This document shows, in pieces, positions 1 through 8,714 of a stretch of 64,000 nucleotides of DNA. This DNA comes from Streptococcus sp. 596553 (GTDB lineage: Bacteria > Bacillota > Bacilli > Lactobacillales > Streptococcaceae). The notes beneath the pieces were generated by a model that worked only from the letters and a program-made list of their open reading frames with translations, was not told where the DNA came from and searched no databases. The position numbers were made by a program, and so were the translations under genes. The DNA lies in the NCBI RefSeq assembly GCF_900411395.1, contig NZ_OXCQ01000003.1, forward strand, positions 148,365-212,364. The letters are read 5' to 3'. Position 1 is the stretch's first letter. Each line of letters begins with the position of its first letter.

Positions 1-173
1 CATACGTAGTTGACTAAACATTTTCCTGTCCTCCTCGGACCAGCTCTTATAGTCTAGCAGTTGGTCTGCTTGGCTGATGGCTCGCTCGGGGCGCTGGGTA
101 AAGGGTTTATTCCCAAAAAACTCCAACCACGGCTTGCGAACCTCGTCTTTGCTGGTTTCTCTGTATTTTTTTA
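1..173 (-). pseudogene. Orphan Rpn C-terminal module, runs off left edge
   Basis: Read on the minus strand, this segment resumes the rpn coding sequence at KKYRETSKDE directly behind the stop codon of the full-length copy at 178-1128, after a short AACC spacer. It has no N-terminal nuclease part. It carries the family's internal Shine-Dalgarno GAGGAGG followed by an ATG at 19-21 (MFSQLRM), so it could encode a stand-alone C-terminal protein (RpnS-like) that continues beyond the window. The breakpoint lies in an A-run (TAAAAAAATAC) at the same codon as in the second orphan module at 8031-8466. It may be a silent recombination cassette, a free-standing antitoxin, or decaying duplicated DNA; the sequence cannot separate these. 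Confidence 0.7.
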
Positions 174-177
174 GGTT

Positions 178-450
178 TTATTTATGGTGGTCCTTCAATA
201 GCGCCTCAAACTCAGATACTGACATACCCAACTGCTGACTAGCAACCTCGGAAGTCAGAAGTCCTTGGCGAACCATATCTAGGAAGGCAAAGAGTTTTCC
301 ACGTTCAAGTCCACGCTCCAGTCCCTGTTCAATACCCTCTGCACGACCGCGTTCAAGTCCACGCTCTAAACCTTTTTCTTCAGCTTGTTCCAAGGCATAG
401 TCCTGTGCTAATAATGCTTGTTCTTCACGCATACGTAGTTGACTAAACAT
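178..450 (-). CDS. Predicted internal RpnS product of copy A
   Basis: In-frame internal gene of 90 codons inside rpn copy A. The SD GAGGAGG sits 8 nt ahead of ATG (MFSQLRMREE). The codons that build this SD are GAG GAG GAC AGG, with the usually rare AGG, which suggests the SD itself is conserved. The product is the helical C-terminal region with seven xxxG tetrapeptides. In E. coli, such separately translated C-terminal proteins bind and neutralise the full-length Rpn toxin; that role here is inferred. Confidence 0.55.
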   Translation of the reverse strand: MFSQLRMREEQALLAQDYALEQAEEKGLERGLERGRAEGIEQGLERGLERGKLFAFLDMVRQGLLTSEVASQQLGMSVSEFEALLKDHHK

Positions 451-1128
451 CTTCCTATCCTCCTCGGACCAGCTCTTGTAGTCTAGCAGTTGATCTGCTT
501 GGCTGATAGCTCGCTCGGGTTGCTGGGTAAAGGGTTTGTTCCCAAAAAACTCCAACCACGGCTTGCGAACCTCGTCTTTGCTGGTTTCTCTGTATTTTTT
601 TAATTCCAAGAAAGCCATCTTAACCAGATGGTTTTCCTGACCGTTATTTGTGATGGTTAAGACCTCACCTGTCGTGTCCTCTCGCATGCTGAAACTGTGG
701 AAAGCCAAGTCATCTGAGAAGTAGTTGCTGTCCACAATTGCAATGGCATAAACGGGTGCGATGTGTTTATAACTCTGGTGAGTATCACCTTCTCGTTGGC
801 GAATTTTTTCAAGATTTTGATTGACCTGACTGCATAGGTAAGCCCACAGGCGATTGATGAAAAAATTCTGATGATGGACTTGAATCTCAATGATAACTTG
901 GGTTCCATTATCTAACTCCGCTAAAACATCTATACTGGTATAGAAATCCTGCGCTGAGTACGGCATGGAAGGTAAGACGTGAATATTGCTCCCCTCCAAA
1001 ATGGTCACATTTTTGGCTGGCAAGTCCAGCATATCGCGAATAAATTGACAAGTGATTTCTGGGTTGCTGAAAATTTTCTTAGCAACCAAATCATTAGTTG
1101 GGCTGATTCCCGGATGTCTTAGAATCAT
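178..1128 (-). CDS. Rpn family PD-(D/E)XK nuclease (copy A)
   Basis: 316-residue member of the Rpn / PD-(D/E)XK nuclease family often labelled transposase. The N-terminal part (about 1-190) holds the nuclease core: D67 in TSIDVLAEL and E81-x-Q83 in VIIEIQVHH. A family-typical C-terminal region follows (MFSQLRMREEQALL), then seven tetrapeptide repeats of the form xxxG (EEKG, LERG, LERG, RAEG, IEQG, LERG, LERG), then KLFAFLDMVRQ. The start chosen is MILRHPG, which has SD GAAGGAGG; an in-frame ATG 9 codons upstream lies inside the promoter (-10) and has no SD. E. coli Rpn proteins are known as DNA endonucleases promoting RecA-independent recombination and as phage-defence toxins. One of four full-length copies here. 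Target and activity are not shown by sequence. Confidence 0.9.
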   Translation of the reverse strand: MILRHPGISPTNDLVAKKIFSNPEITCQFIRDMLDLPAKNVTILEGSNIHVLPSMPYSAQDFYTSIDVLAELDNGTQVIIEIQVHHQNFFINRLWAYLCSQVNQNLEKIRQREGDTHQSYKHIAPVYAIAIVDSNYFSDDLAFHSFSMREDTTGEVLTITNNGQENHLVKMAFLELKKYRETSKDEVRKPWLEFFGNKPFTQQPERAISQADQLLDYKSWSEEDRKMFSQLRMREEQALLAQDYALEQAEEKGLERGLERGRAEGIEQGLERGLERGKLFAFLDMVRQGLLTSEVASQQLGMSVSEFEALLKDHHK

Positions 1129-1143
1129 CCTTTTCCTCCTTCT

Positions 1144-1202
1144 ATTATAGCACATTTTTTAATCTAGGTTTGCTAGATTCTCTGCTTCTATCTATTTATT
1201 CG
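1144..1202 (-). promoter_or_regulatory. rpn copy A promoter with palindromic element
   Basis: Extended -10 TGCTATAAT (1144-1152) with no recognisable -35. A perfect inverted repeat AATCTAG-5 nt-CTAGATT (1161-1179) covers the -35 region, and a block CGAATAAATAGATAGAAGC lies further upstream. All three parts recur ahead of the other full-length rpn copies. Likely operator for an unknown or self-encoded regulator. Confidence 0.65.
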
Positions 1203-1262
1203 TAAAAGAAAGCTTTTCTTCAGAAGAAAGCGAATCGCTTATTTGAAATTTTTTACCCTCTG

Positions 1263-1292
1263 TTGGATAGTCCCGTCTATCTATGTTATAAT
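1263..1292 (+). promoter_or_regulatory. Promoter of the oxidoreductase-helicase pair
   Basis: TTGGAT, 18-nt spacer, TATAAT, ending 34 nt before the ATG of the oxidoreductase gene. It decides against the longer open frame that begins upstream at 1243. Confidence 0.6.
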
Positions 1293-1326
1293 GAAAGAAG
1301 GATTTAAAATCGGAAAAGGAGTATCT

Positions 1327-2304
1327 ATGCTTAAATTAGGTGTCATCGGAACAGGTGCTATCAGCCATCACTTCATAGAAGCAGCCCATGCTAGTGGAAA
1401 ATACCAGCTGGTCGCAGTCTATTCTAGGAAACTTGAAACTGCCGCAACCTTTGCTTCTCACTATGAGAATATCCAACTATTCGATCAATTAGAGGACTTC
1501 TTCAAGAGCTCTTTTGATGTAGTCTATATTGCCAGTCCAAACTCCTTGCATTTTGCTCAGGCAAAAGCTGCCTTGTCTGCAGGTAAACATGTCATTCTTG
1601 AAAAGCCAGCTGTCACTCAGCCACAAGAATGGCTGAATTTGCTTCAAACAGCTGAGAAAAATCACTGTTTGATATTCGAAGCAGCTCGCAATTACCATGA
1701 AAAAGCTTTCACTATCATCAAAAACTTTTTAGCAGACAAACAGATTTTGGGAGCAGATCTCAACTATGCCAAGTATTCTTCCAAAATGCCTGACTTGTTG
1801 GCTGGACAGACACCAAATGTCTTTTCAGACCGTTTTGCCGGTGGAGCTCTCATGGATTTGGGGATTTATCCTCTCTACGCTGCCGTTCGCCTCTTTGGAA
1901 AGGTTCAGGACGCAACCTATCAGGCTCAACAGCTTGACAATAGTATTGACCTAAATGGAGATGGAATCCTATTCTACCCTGACTATCAAGTTCATATTAA
2001 GGCTGGGAAAAACATTACTTCCAATCTTCCTTGCGAGATTTATACGACAGATGGAACCTTGACCCTCAACACGATTGAGCATGTTCGCTCGGCTATTTTT
2101 ACCGACCATCAAGGCAATCAAGTCCAACTCCCTATCCAACAGGCTCCTCATACAATGACTGAGGAAATCGCTACATTTGCACAGATGATTCAGCAACCAG
2201 ACCTGAATCTCTACCAAACTTGGCTGGATGATGCAGGCTCTGTTCATGAGCTACTATATACCATGCGCCAGACTGCTGGCATTAGATTTGAGGCAGAAAA
2301 ATGA
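1327..2304 (+). CDS. Gfo/Idh/MocA family NAD(P)-dependent oxidoreductase
   Basis: 325-residue oxidoreductase. The N-terminal Rossmann fold shows the dinucleotide loop GVIGTGAI near residue 5. The Gfo/Idh/MocA signature EKP lies in HVILEKPAVTQ near residue 92, followed by the C-terminal alpha/beta substrate domain that includes GGALMDLGIYPLY. The family oxidises or reduces sugars, inositols or related polyols; the substrate cannot be read from sequence. The start at 1327 has SD AAAGGAG 6 nt upstream and lies downstream of a good promoter; the frame is open further upstream but that part overlaps the promoter. The stop overlaps the ATG of the helicase by 4 nt (ATGA), so the two are translationally coupled. 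Confidence 0.9.
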   Translation: MLKLGVIGTGAISHHFIEAAHASGKYQLVAVYSRKLETAATFASHYENIQLFDQLEDFFKSSFDVVYIASPNSLHFAQAKAALSAGKHVILEKPAVTQPQEWLNLLQTAEKNHCLIFEAARNYHEKAFTIIKNFLADKQILGADLNYAKYSSKMPDLLAGQTPNVFSDRFAGGALMDLGIYPLYAAVRLFGKVQDATYQAQQLDNSIDLNGDGILFYPDYQVHIKAGKNITSNLPCEIYTTDGTLTLNTIEHVRSAIFTDHQGNQVQLPIQQAPHTMTEEIATFAQMIQQPDLNLYQTWLDDAGSVHELLYTMRQTAGIRFEAEK

Positions 2305-3383
2305 AAAGCAAACTACCGACTGAATGGCAAGAACTAAGTGACCAACTCGGTTTCCAGGAATTCACCCCCATTCAAACTCAACTATTTGATCCTATTCTTG
2401 CTGGAGAAAACCTCCTAGGAGTGAGCCCAACCGGAACTGGTAAGACCCTAGCTTACCTCCTACCAAGTCTTCTCAGACTACAAAAGAAAAAAGCCCAACA
2501 ACTCTTGATTCTAGCACCAAATACCGAGCTTGCTGGACAGATTTTTGACGTATGTAAAACGTGGTCAGAAGCCATCGGCTTGACAGCCCAACTCTTCCTA
2601 TCAGGTTCAAGCCAGAAACGCCAGATTGAACGCCTAAAAAAAGGACCAGAAATTCTGATTGGAACTCCTGGCCGTATCTTTGAACTCATTAAATTGAAAA
2701 AAATCAAGATGATGAATGTGGAAACCATCATCCTGGATGAATTCGACCAATTGCTTGATGATTCTCAGATACACTTTGTTGAGAAAATCACTCACTACGC
2801 ACCTCGTGATCACCAACTGGTCTACATGAGTGCCACAACCAAGTTTGACCAAGAAAAGATTGCGCCAAACACACGTACCATTGATCTCTCTGACCAAAAA
2901 CTAGACAACATCCAACATTTCTACATGCAGGTAGACCAACGTCACCGAGTGGATATGCTACGAAAACTGGTTCATGTGGAGGATTTCCGCGGTCTGGTCT
3001 TCTTTAACAGCCTATCAGACCTTGGAAGCGCAGAAGAAAAATTACAGTATCGTGATATATTGGCTGTTTCTCTTGCTAGTGATGTTAATGTTAAATTTAG
3101 AAAAGTCATCTTAGAAAAGTTTAAAGATAAGACACTAACCCTGCTTCTTGCAACAGACCTTCTGGCACGTGGAATTGATATCGATAGCCTAGAATGTGTC
3201 GTAAACTTTGATATTCCCAGAGATAGCGAAACCTACACCCACCGTGCTGGCCGTACTGGCCGTATGGGCAAGGAAGGTTATGTTATCACTCTCGTCACTC
3301 ATCCAGAAGAACTTAAAAAACTCAAGAAATTTGCGAGCGTACGTGAAATTGTCTTGAAAAATCAAGAACTCTATATTAAATAA
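2301..3383 (+). CDS. DEAD-box family RNA helicase
   Basis: 360-residue superfamily 2 helicase. Motifs in order: Q-motif region FTPIQTQL, motif I PTGTGKT (about 43-49), Ia-like APNTELAGQ, GTPGR, motif II DEFD instead of DEAD, motif III SAT, and in the second RecA fold ARGIDID and HRAGRTGRMG (motif VI). It unwinds or remodels RNA with ATP and probably acts in ribosome assembly or mRNA turnover in the cytosol. It lacks a long C-terminal tail and is near the minimal two-domain length. The DEFD variant is noteworthy, but both acidic residues are kept. It overlaps the upstream oxidoreductase by 4 nt and is followed by a hairpin terminator. Confidence 0.9.
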   Translation: MKSKLPTEWQELSDQLGFQEFTPIQTQLFDPILAGENLLGVSPTGTGKTLAYLLPSLLRLQKKKAQQLLILAPNTELAGQIFDVCKTWSEAIGLTAQLFLSGSSQKRQIERLKKGPEILIGTPGRIFELIKLKKIKMMNVETIILDEFDQLLDDSQIHFVEKITHYAPRDHQLVYMSATTKFDQEKIAPNTRTIDLSDQKLDNIQHFYMQVDQRHRVDMLRKLVHVEDFRGLVFFNSLSDLGSAEEKLQYRDILAVSLASDVNVKFRKVILEKFKDKTLTLLLATDLLARGIDIDSLECVVNFDIPRDSETYTHRAGRTGRMGKEGYVITLVTHPEELKKLKKFASVREIVLKNQELYIK

Positions 3384-3394
3384 AGCCCCCATTA

Positions 3395-3427
3395 CTCTAT
3401 ACACATCCAGTGTATGGAGCTTTTTTA
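3395..3427 (+). terminator. Terminator after helicase
   Basis: Hairpin CTCTATACAC / GTGTATGGAG followed by a T6 run. Confidence 0.75.
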
Positions 3428-3442
3428 TAAGCAATTCAATTT

Positions 3443-4136
3443 TATACTCTTCGAAAATCTCTTCAAACCACGTCAGCTTCGCCTTGCCATATGTATATGA
3501 TACCGACTTCGTCAGTTCTATCTACAACCTCAAAACAGTGTTTTGAGCTGACTTCGTCAGTCTTATCTACAACCTCAAAAGCATGTTTTGAGCTGACTTC
3601 GTCAGTTCTATCTGCAACCTCAAAACAGTATTTTGAGCTGACTTCGTCAGTTCTATTTGCAACCTCAAAACAGTATTTTGAGCTGACTTCGTCAGTCTTA
3701 TCTACAACCTCAAAAACATGTTTTAAGTTGACTTCGTCAGTCTTATCTGCAACCTCAAGACCATGTTTTGAGCTGACTTCGTCAGTCTTATCTGCAACCT
3801 CAATACAGTGTTTTGAGCTAACTTCGTCAGTCTTATCTGCAACCTCAAAAACATGTTTTGAGCTGACTTCGTCAGTTCTATCTACAACCTCAAAACGGTG
3901 TTTTGAGCTGACTTCGTCAGTCTTATCTACAACCTCAAAACGGTGTTTTGAGCTGACTTCGTCAGTCTTATCTACAACCTCAAAACGGTGTTTTGAGCTG
4001 ACCTCGTCAGTTTCATCTACAACCTCAAGACCATATTTTGAGCTGACTTCGTCAGTCTTATCTGCAACCTCAAGACAGTGTTTTGAGCAGCCTGCAGCTA
4101 GCTTCCTAGTTTGCTCTTTGATTTTCATTGAGTATT
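3443..4136 (+). repeat. BOX element with 13 boxB units
   Basis: BoxA (TACTCTTCGAAAATC ... GCCTTGCC) at 3443-3500, then about 13 tandem 45-nt boxB units (TGACTTCGTCAG ... TTTTGAGC), then boxC ending GATTTTCATTGAGTAT. Because 45 is divisible by 3, both strands remain open through the array (about 215 and 221 codons), but no SD or gene-like composition is present. BOX elements are imperfect-palindromic, intergenic, transcribed repeats of pneumococcus and relatives. This array fills the whole gap between the helicase and tuf and is unusually long. Units differ by point changes, chiefly in TCTATC/CTTATC and CAGTG/CGGTG positions. Confidence 0.93.
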
Positions 4137-4150
4137 AGTTCAATATCTGA

Positions 4151-4181
4151 AAAAAAGAACCTTGCAAAGCAAGATTCTTTT
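4151..4181 (-). terminator. tuf terminator
   Basis: On the minus strand AAAGAATCTTGC-TTT-GCAAGGTTCTTTTTTT, a strong stem with T-run, 44 nt after the tuf stop. Confidence 0.85.
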
Positions 4182-4224
4182 AGTGTCTGACTTAAATAAT
4201 TGTTCTTCTGGGAACTAAATCGAA

Positions 4225-5421
<1,197 letters not shown>

Positions 5422-5492
5422 TTGAGTAAAAGCCTCCAATAAAATATATTTTATAGATAGACAGTAGGCAATACAGTCTAACTTTCCTTACT

Positions 5493-5520
5493 ATTTTATC
5501 AAATTTCAGCTAAATTGCAA
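5493..5520 (-). promoter_or_regulatory. tuf: tuf promoter
   Basis: Minus strand TTGCAA, 16-nt spacer, TAAAAT, followed by a leader of about 65 nt to the tuf ATG. Confidence 0.65.
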
Positions 5521-5716
5521 GTGTTTTACAACGTTTTTGTGAATTATTCTTGGTAAAAATTTAACTAACTATATAGAAAGTACTAAATAGACTTATCCTT
5601 CGAGGAGTTTTCAGCATTATTCATCCACTCACTTGCTGAAAATGCAAACAGTCTCTGGTTTATACTACAAAAGCAAACTAGGAAGCTAGGTATAAGTTAT
5701 TCACAACATCAGTTTA

Positions 5717-6026
5717 ATACTCTTCGAACATCTCTTCAAACCACGTCAGCGTCGCCTTACCGTAGGTATAGTTGAGACTGGTCAAAAAGTCTTTGCAATC
5801 AGAAAAACATATAGTATCAGGTCTTGAGAAATCTTGGTACTATGCGTTTTATGGGAAGATTTACTTCATTTTCTCCTAAAGTCGAGTTTTTGCCAAACCT
5901 CTTCATCTACAACCTCAAAACATTATTTTGAGCTGACTTCGTCAGTTCTATCTACAACCTCAAAGCAGTGCTTTGAGCAACCTGCGGCTAGCTTCCTAGT
6001 TTACTCTTTGATTTTCATTGAGTATA
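5717..6026 (+). repeat. BOX element interrupted by a hairpin element
   Basis: BoxA at 5717-5772 (CGTCAGCGTCGCCTTACCG) and boxB/boxC at 5905-6026, separated by about 130 nt of foreign sequence (5774-5904). The inserted DNA contains the arms ATAGTATCAGG and GTACTATGCGTTTT and matches, in reverse, the segment at 9618-9747. Part of the first boxB appears lost at the insertion point. Two boxB units, the first incomplete, precede boxC. Confidence 0.85.
5774..5904 (+). repeat. Dispersed hairpin repeat (unnamed), copy 1
   Basis: Begins GAGACTGGTCAAAAAG and ends AGTCGAGTTTTTGCC; the core holds ATAGTATCAGGTCTTGAG and ACTATGCGTTTTATGG. The reverse complement matches 9618-9747 over most of its length. 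No coding capacity. It resembles small non-autonomous elements of streptococci, but I cannot assign it to a named family from memory. Confidence 0.6.
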
Positions 6027-6087
6027 AGATTGCAGATAAAACGATAAGGACGTCGGTCGAAGAATAGCCCCCCCTAATCGCTTATTT

Positions 6088-6193
6088 TATGGCAAAATGA
6101 AATAAAAACTGAACATCTTGTTAAGGAAGGCAAATCAATTCCTCACAATGTTTGAGAAAGAAGGGCTGACTATTCCAACTTCAACCAACTATA
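6088..6193 (+). repeat. RUP-like element, copy 1
   Basis: About 106 bp, from TATGGCAAAATGAAAT to TTCAACCAACTATA, with core CAAATCAATTCCTCACAATGTTT. Length and layout fit RUP (107-bp repeat unit of pneumococcus, thought to be mobilised by IS630-Spn1); the family name is from memory. Terminal repeats are degenerate. Confidence 0.55.
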
Positions 6194-6232
6194 AAGCAGA
6201 CTTACAAGATAGGGAACCCATCTCCGATAATA

Positions 6233-6334
6233 TATAGTAGAATGAAAACTGCACAATTTGATTGGGGAATTCAAACCAATTTCTCACAATGTTTTAGAAA
6301 CAAGGATCTATTATTTCAACTGCAAGCTACTATA
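6233..6334 (+). repeat. RUP-like element, copy 2
   Basis: Bounded by perfect inverted termini TATAGTAG and CTACTATA, with core CAAACCAATTTCTCACAATGTTTTAG shared with the neighbouring copy. About 102 bp. The stretch 6335-6420 after it shows nothing recognisable. Confidence 0.6.
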
Positions 6335-6421
6335 GCCCATTAAAGCTGAATAGCCCACTGAGACTTCTAAACCACTGCTGGAGAGAAGTTTGTTTAGACT
6401 TTCTTTCATTTCCTAGAAAAT

Positions 6422-6454
6422 CAAAAAGAGAGAACCAATCTGATCCTCTCTTAC
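6422..6454 (-). terminator. Aquaporin gene terminator
   Basis: Minus strand AAGAGAG-loop-CTCTCTTTTTG, about 40 nt after the stop of the aquaporin gene. Confidence 0.7.
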
Positions 6455-6494
6455 TTATAGATGGTGCTCACTCAAATGTTAAAGGAGCTATTTC

Positions 6495-7364
6495 TTAGAG
6501 ATAAAGGAATTTGAATACAGCTACTGCCGCAATTGCTGCTGCAATAGGTGCTACTACTGGTACCCAAGAATACCACCATTTTGAATCGCCTTTATGCTCA
6601 CCAAGAACTGATTTTGGAAGGAAAGCATGAAGGAGACGTGGTCCCAAGTCACGGGCTGGGTTCAAGGCAGGTCCTGTAGGTCCACCAAGTGATGTTACCA
6701 AGGCCATAACGAGGAATCCAAGTGCCAAGTGAGCTACAGAAAGTCCTGAAGCAGTGTGTGGAGCCACCTGTGCTTTAATAGCCAAGTCAGAAAAATCAAC
6801 TGTTTGTCCTGCTTGTGTTGCCATTTGTTTCATGTATTGAAGCACTTCAGCACCAAAGAAGTTTTTAGTCAAACCAAGAGCTGCAAAGAACAAAACAAAT
6901 GAACCAACAAACTCGTTTACAAAACCATTAACAGTTGCTGCATAGCGACTTTCTTTTGTACCATGGTCAATACTTGAAATAGTTGAGAAAGTTCCCAAGA
7001 TGTTATTTGAGTTTTCAGTTTTCAAGTAGAATGGGCGGTGTGTTGCCACAACCAAGGCTTGACCAAAGATAGCCCCCAAGACTTGCGCGATAATGTAAGG
7101 TACCACTTGTGCCCAAGGGAAAAGACCGCTAACTGCAAGTCCTAGAGTGAAAGCAGGGTTGATGTGGTTCCCAGATACGTTACCAAACATCAAGGCTGGG
7201 ATCATAACCCCCATACCATAACCAACAGCGATGACGATCCAGCCACTTTGGTGACCTTTCGTACCTTTAAGTTCAACGTTGGCAACTGCACCATTCCCAA
7301 GAATGATCAAAATGGCAGTTCCCAAAAATTCAGTGGCATACTTTAGTGCCCATGTGAAATCCAT
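6495..7364 (-). CDS. glpF: Glycerol uptake facilitator / aquaglyceroporin (MIP family)
   Basis: 289-residue membrane channel with six predicted transmembrane helices and the two half-helix NPA motifs: GNHINPAFTLG (N69) and GPALNPARDLG near residue 230. The D after the second NPAR is typical of glycerol-conducting members rather than strict water channels, and the insert between helices fits GlpF length. It passively moves glycerol and small neutral solutes across the cytoplasmic membrane. It is single, with its own promoter and terminator and no glycerol kinase or dehydrogenase beside it. SD AAGGAGA precedes the ATG. Confidence 0.92.
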   Translation of the reverse strand: MDFTWALKYATEFLGTAILIILGNGAVANVELKGTKGHQSGWIVIAVGYGMGVMIPALMFGNVSGNHINPAFTLGLAVSGLFPWAQVVPYIIAQVLGAIFGQALVVATHRPFYLKTENSNNILGTFSTISSIDHGTKESRYAATVNGFVNEFVGSFVLFFAALGLTKNFFGAEVLQYMKQMATQAGQTVDFSDLAIKAQVAPHTASGLSVAHLALGFLVMALVTSLGGPTGPALNPARDLGPRLLHAFLPKSVLGEHKGDSKWWYSWVPVVAPIAAAIAAVAVFKFLYL

Positions 7365-7401
7365 TTGCTAGATTCTCCTTAAAATTTTTTAGACATTCCT
7401 T

Positions 7402-7430
7402 ATTTTATCAATTTTTACCCTATTTAGCAA
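7402..7430 (-). promoter_or_regulatory. glpF: glpF promoter
   Basis: Minus strand TTGCTA, 17-nt spacer, TAAAAT, about 38 nt before the ATG. Confidence 0.6.
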
Positions 7431-7458
7431 CTAGTTTCTGGAAAGATTTTTTAAAAAT

Positions 7459-7644
7459 AATACTCTTCGAAAATCTCTTCAAACCACGTCAACGTCGCCT
7501 TGCTGTAGATATATGATACTGACTTCGTCAGTCTTATCTGCAACCTCAAAACGGTGTTTTGAGCTGACTTCGTCAGTCTTATCTGCAACCTCAAAACGGT
7601 GTTTTGAGCTGACTTCGTCAGTCTTATCTACAACCTCAAAACGG
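7459..7644 (+). repeat. BOX element lacking boxC, fused to ABC-F remnant
   Basis: BoxA (CTTCGAAAATCTCTTC, GCCTTGCTGTAG) followed by two full and one partial boxB units. The third ends at CCTCAAAACGG and switches directly into the ABC-F gene remnant. There is no boxC, so the right half of the element was lost at this junction. Confidence 0.88.
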
Positions 7645-7868
7645 CTATCTTGGGCTAGGTAAGACAGAGAAATATCTTTTTTCTTATTGATTTATCCGCT
7701 AGTTGGCTCCTCTTCTCCAACTAAAATCTTCAAAAGAGTAGACTTACCTGCACCATTTTTCCCAACAAGGGCAATCAGATCTCGTTCATCAACCTGTAGG
7801 TTGATATTATCAAAAAGAACCTCTCCTGCAAAAGAACGTTCAATTTTATTAGCTTGTAAAATAATCAT
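7637..7868 (-). pseudogene. N-terminal remnant of an ABC-F ATPase
   Basis: Starts MIILQANKIERSFAGEVLF and includes Walker A GKNGAGKST, as in EttA/YdiF-type ABC-F translation factors. After 58 codons a TAA interrupts where GEINKKKD would be expected (GAA to TAA); the reading then continues INKKKDISLSYLAQDSRFE and runs without shift into boxB of the BOX element. The rest of the protein (signature motif, Walker B, second ATPase domain; roughly 600 residues in total in intact relatives) is missing. Probably dead: a deletion whose end point shares CGTTTTGAGG between gene and BOX, plus a nonsense change. Confidence 0.85.
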
Positions 7869-8027
7869 ACAAGTAGTATAGCATGTTTCCCTAAGGCATT
7901 CAAGACAATCGTCTTAACCCAAATATCCTAGAAAAACCGGCTCTGCTTATTCTTGGTATTAAAAAGTATTTGGATTATAAACTCTACTTATTTTTTGCAA
8001 GATAGCTAGCTAAACATTTTCGCTCGT

Positions 8028-8321
8028 TTACAAGAGTGACTCAAACTCAGCGACAGTCATTCCTAACTGCTGGCTGGCAAATTCAGAAGTTAAAACATGT
8101 TGACGAATCATGTCTAAGAAGGCAAAAAGTTTTCCACGTTCTAAACCCTGTTCAAGACCCTCAGATCGTCCTCGTTCAATACCTTCTGCTCGTCCTTGTT
8201 CAAGACCACGTTCTAAACCTTGTTCTAAACCTTGTTCAACCCCCTCAGCCCTAGCGGTTTCCAAAGCATAGTCCTGTGCTAACAAGGCTTGTTCTTCGCG
8301 CATACGTAGTTGACTAAACAT
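8028..8321 (-). CDS. Stand-alone RpnS-like protein in orphan rpn module
   Basis: 97-codon frame starting MFSQLRMREEQALL, with SD GAGGAGG 8 nt upstream, identical to the internal start in the full-length rpn copies. It holds ten xxxG tetrapeptides (RAEG, VEQG, LEQG, LERG, LEQG, RAEG, IERG, RSEG, LEQG, LERG), the largest number in the window, then KLFAFLDMIRQ and a shortened end EFESLL. Because the orphan module lacks the nuclease part, this is the only product it can make. It could act as a free antitoxin against the full-length copies (inference from E. coli RpnS). No promoter is visible between it and copy C, so expression would depend on read-through. Confidence 0.55.
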   Translation of the reverse strand: MFSQLRMREEQALLAQDYALETARAEGVEQGLEQGLERGLEQGRAEGIERGRSEGLEQGLERGKLFAFLDMIRQHVLTSEFASQQLGMTVAEFESLL

Positions 8322-8466
8322 TTTTCTGTCCTCCTCGGACCAGCTCTTGTAGTCCAGCAGTTGGTCTGCTTGGCTGATGGCTCGCTCGGGTTGTTGAGTA
8401 AAGGGCTTGTTCCCAAAAAACTCCAACCACGGCTTGCGAACGCTATCTTTGCTGGTTTCTCTGTAT
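8031..8466 (-). pseudogene. Orphan Rpn C-terminal module 2
   Basis: Directly behind the stop of copy C (8478-8480), after a short AATAAT spacer, the rpn sequence resumes in a new copy at KYRETSKDSVRKPW and runs to the C-terminus. No nuclease domain and no normal start. The breakpoint is at the same codon and the same A-run as in the module at the left window edge. DNA identity with the full-length copies is high up to the tetrapeptide repeats, so it can serve as donor for C-terminal replacement. Confidence 0.75.
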
Positions 8467-8477
8467 TTTTATTATTC

Positions 8478-8714
8478 TTATTTACAATGGTCTTTCAATA
8501 GCTCCTCAAACTCAGCAACTGTCATTCCTAACTGCTGGCTGGCAACCTCAGATGTCAGAAGACCTTGGCGAACGAGATTTAGTAGCATAGACAAACTACC
8601 TTCAACTTTTCCACGCTCCAGTCCTTGTTCAACCCCCTCAGCCCTAGCGGTTTCCAAGGCATAGTCCTGCGCTAACAAGGCTTGTTCTTCGCGCATACGT
8701 AGTTGACTAAACAT
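8478..8714 (-). CDS. Predicted internal RpnS product of copy C
   Basis: 78 codons from an internal ATG with SD GAGGAGG. Shortest repeat region in the set (three xxxG units) and the KVEGSLSMLLN tail type. Same inference as for the other copies: intragenic antitoxin. Confidence 0.5.
   Translation of the reverse strand: MFSQLRMREEQALLAQDYALETARAEGVEQGLERGKVEGSLSMLLNLVRQGLLTSEVASQQLGMTVAEFEELLKDHCK

Noticed and set aside
1243..1326. 28-codon N-terminal extension of the oxidoreductase gene
   Set aside because: It contains the promoter -35/-10 and has no SD; the Rossmann fold starts at the second ATG with a good SD.
3443..4136. CRISPR array
   Set aside because: Units are contiguous 45-nt repeats without unique spacers, bounded by boxA and boxC; no cas genes nearby.
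3463..4138. Long open frames on both strands (215 and 221 codons) encoding 15-residue repeats
   Set aside because: They are the tandem 45-nt boxB units of a BOX element, open in frame because 45 is divisible by 3; no SD or promoter fits.
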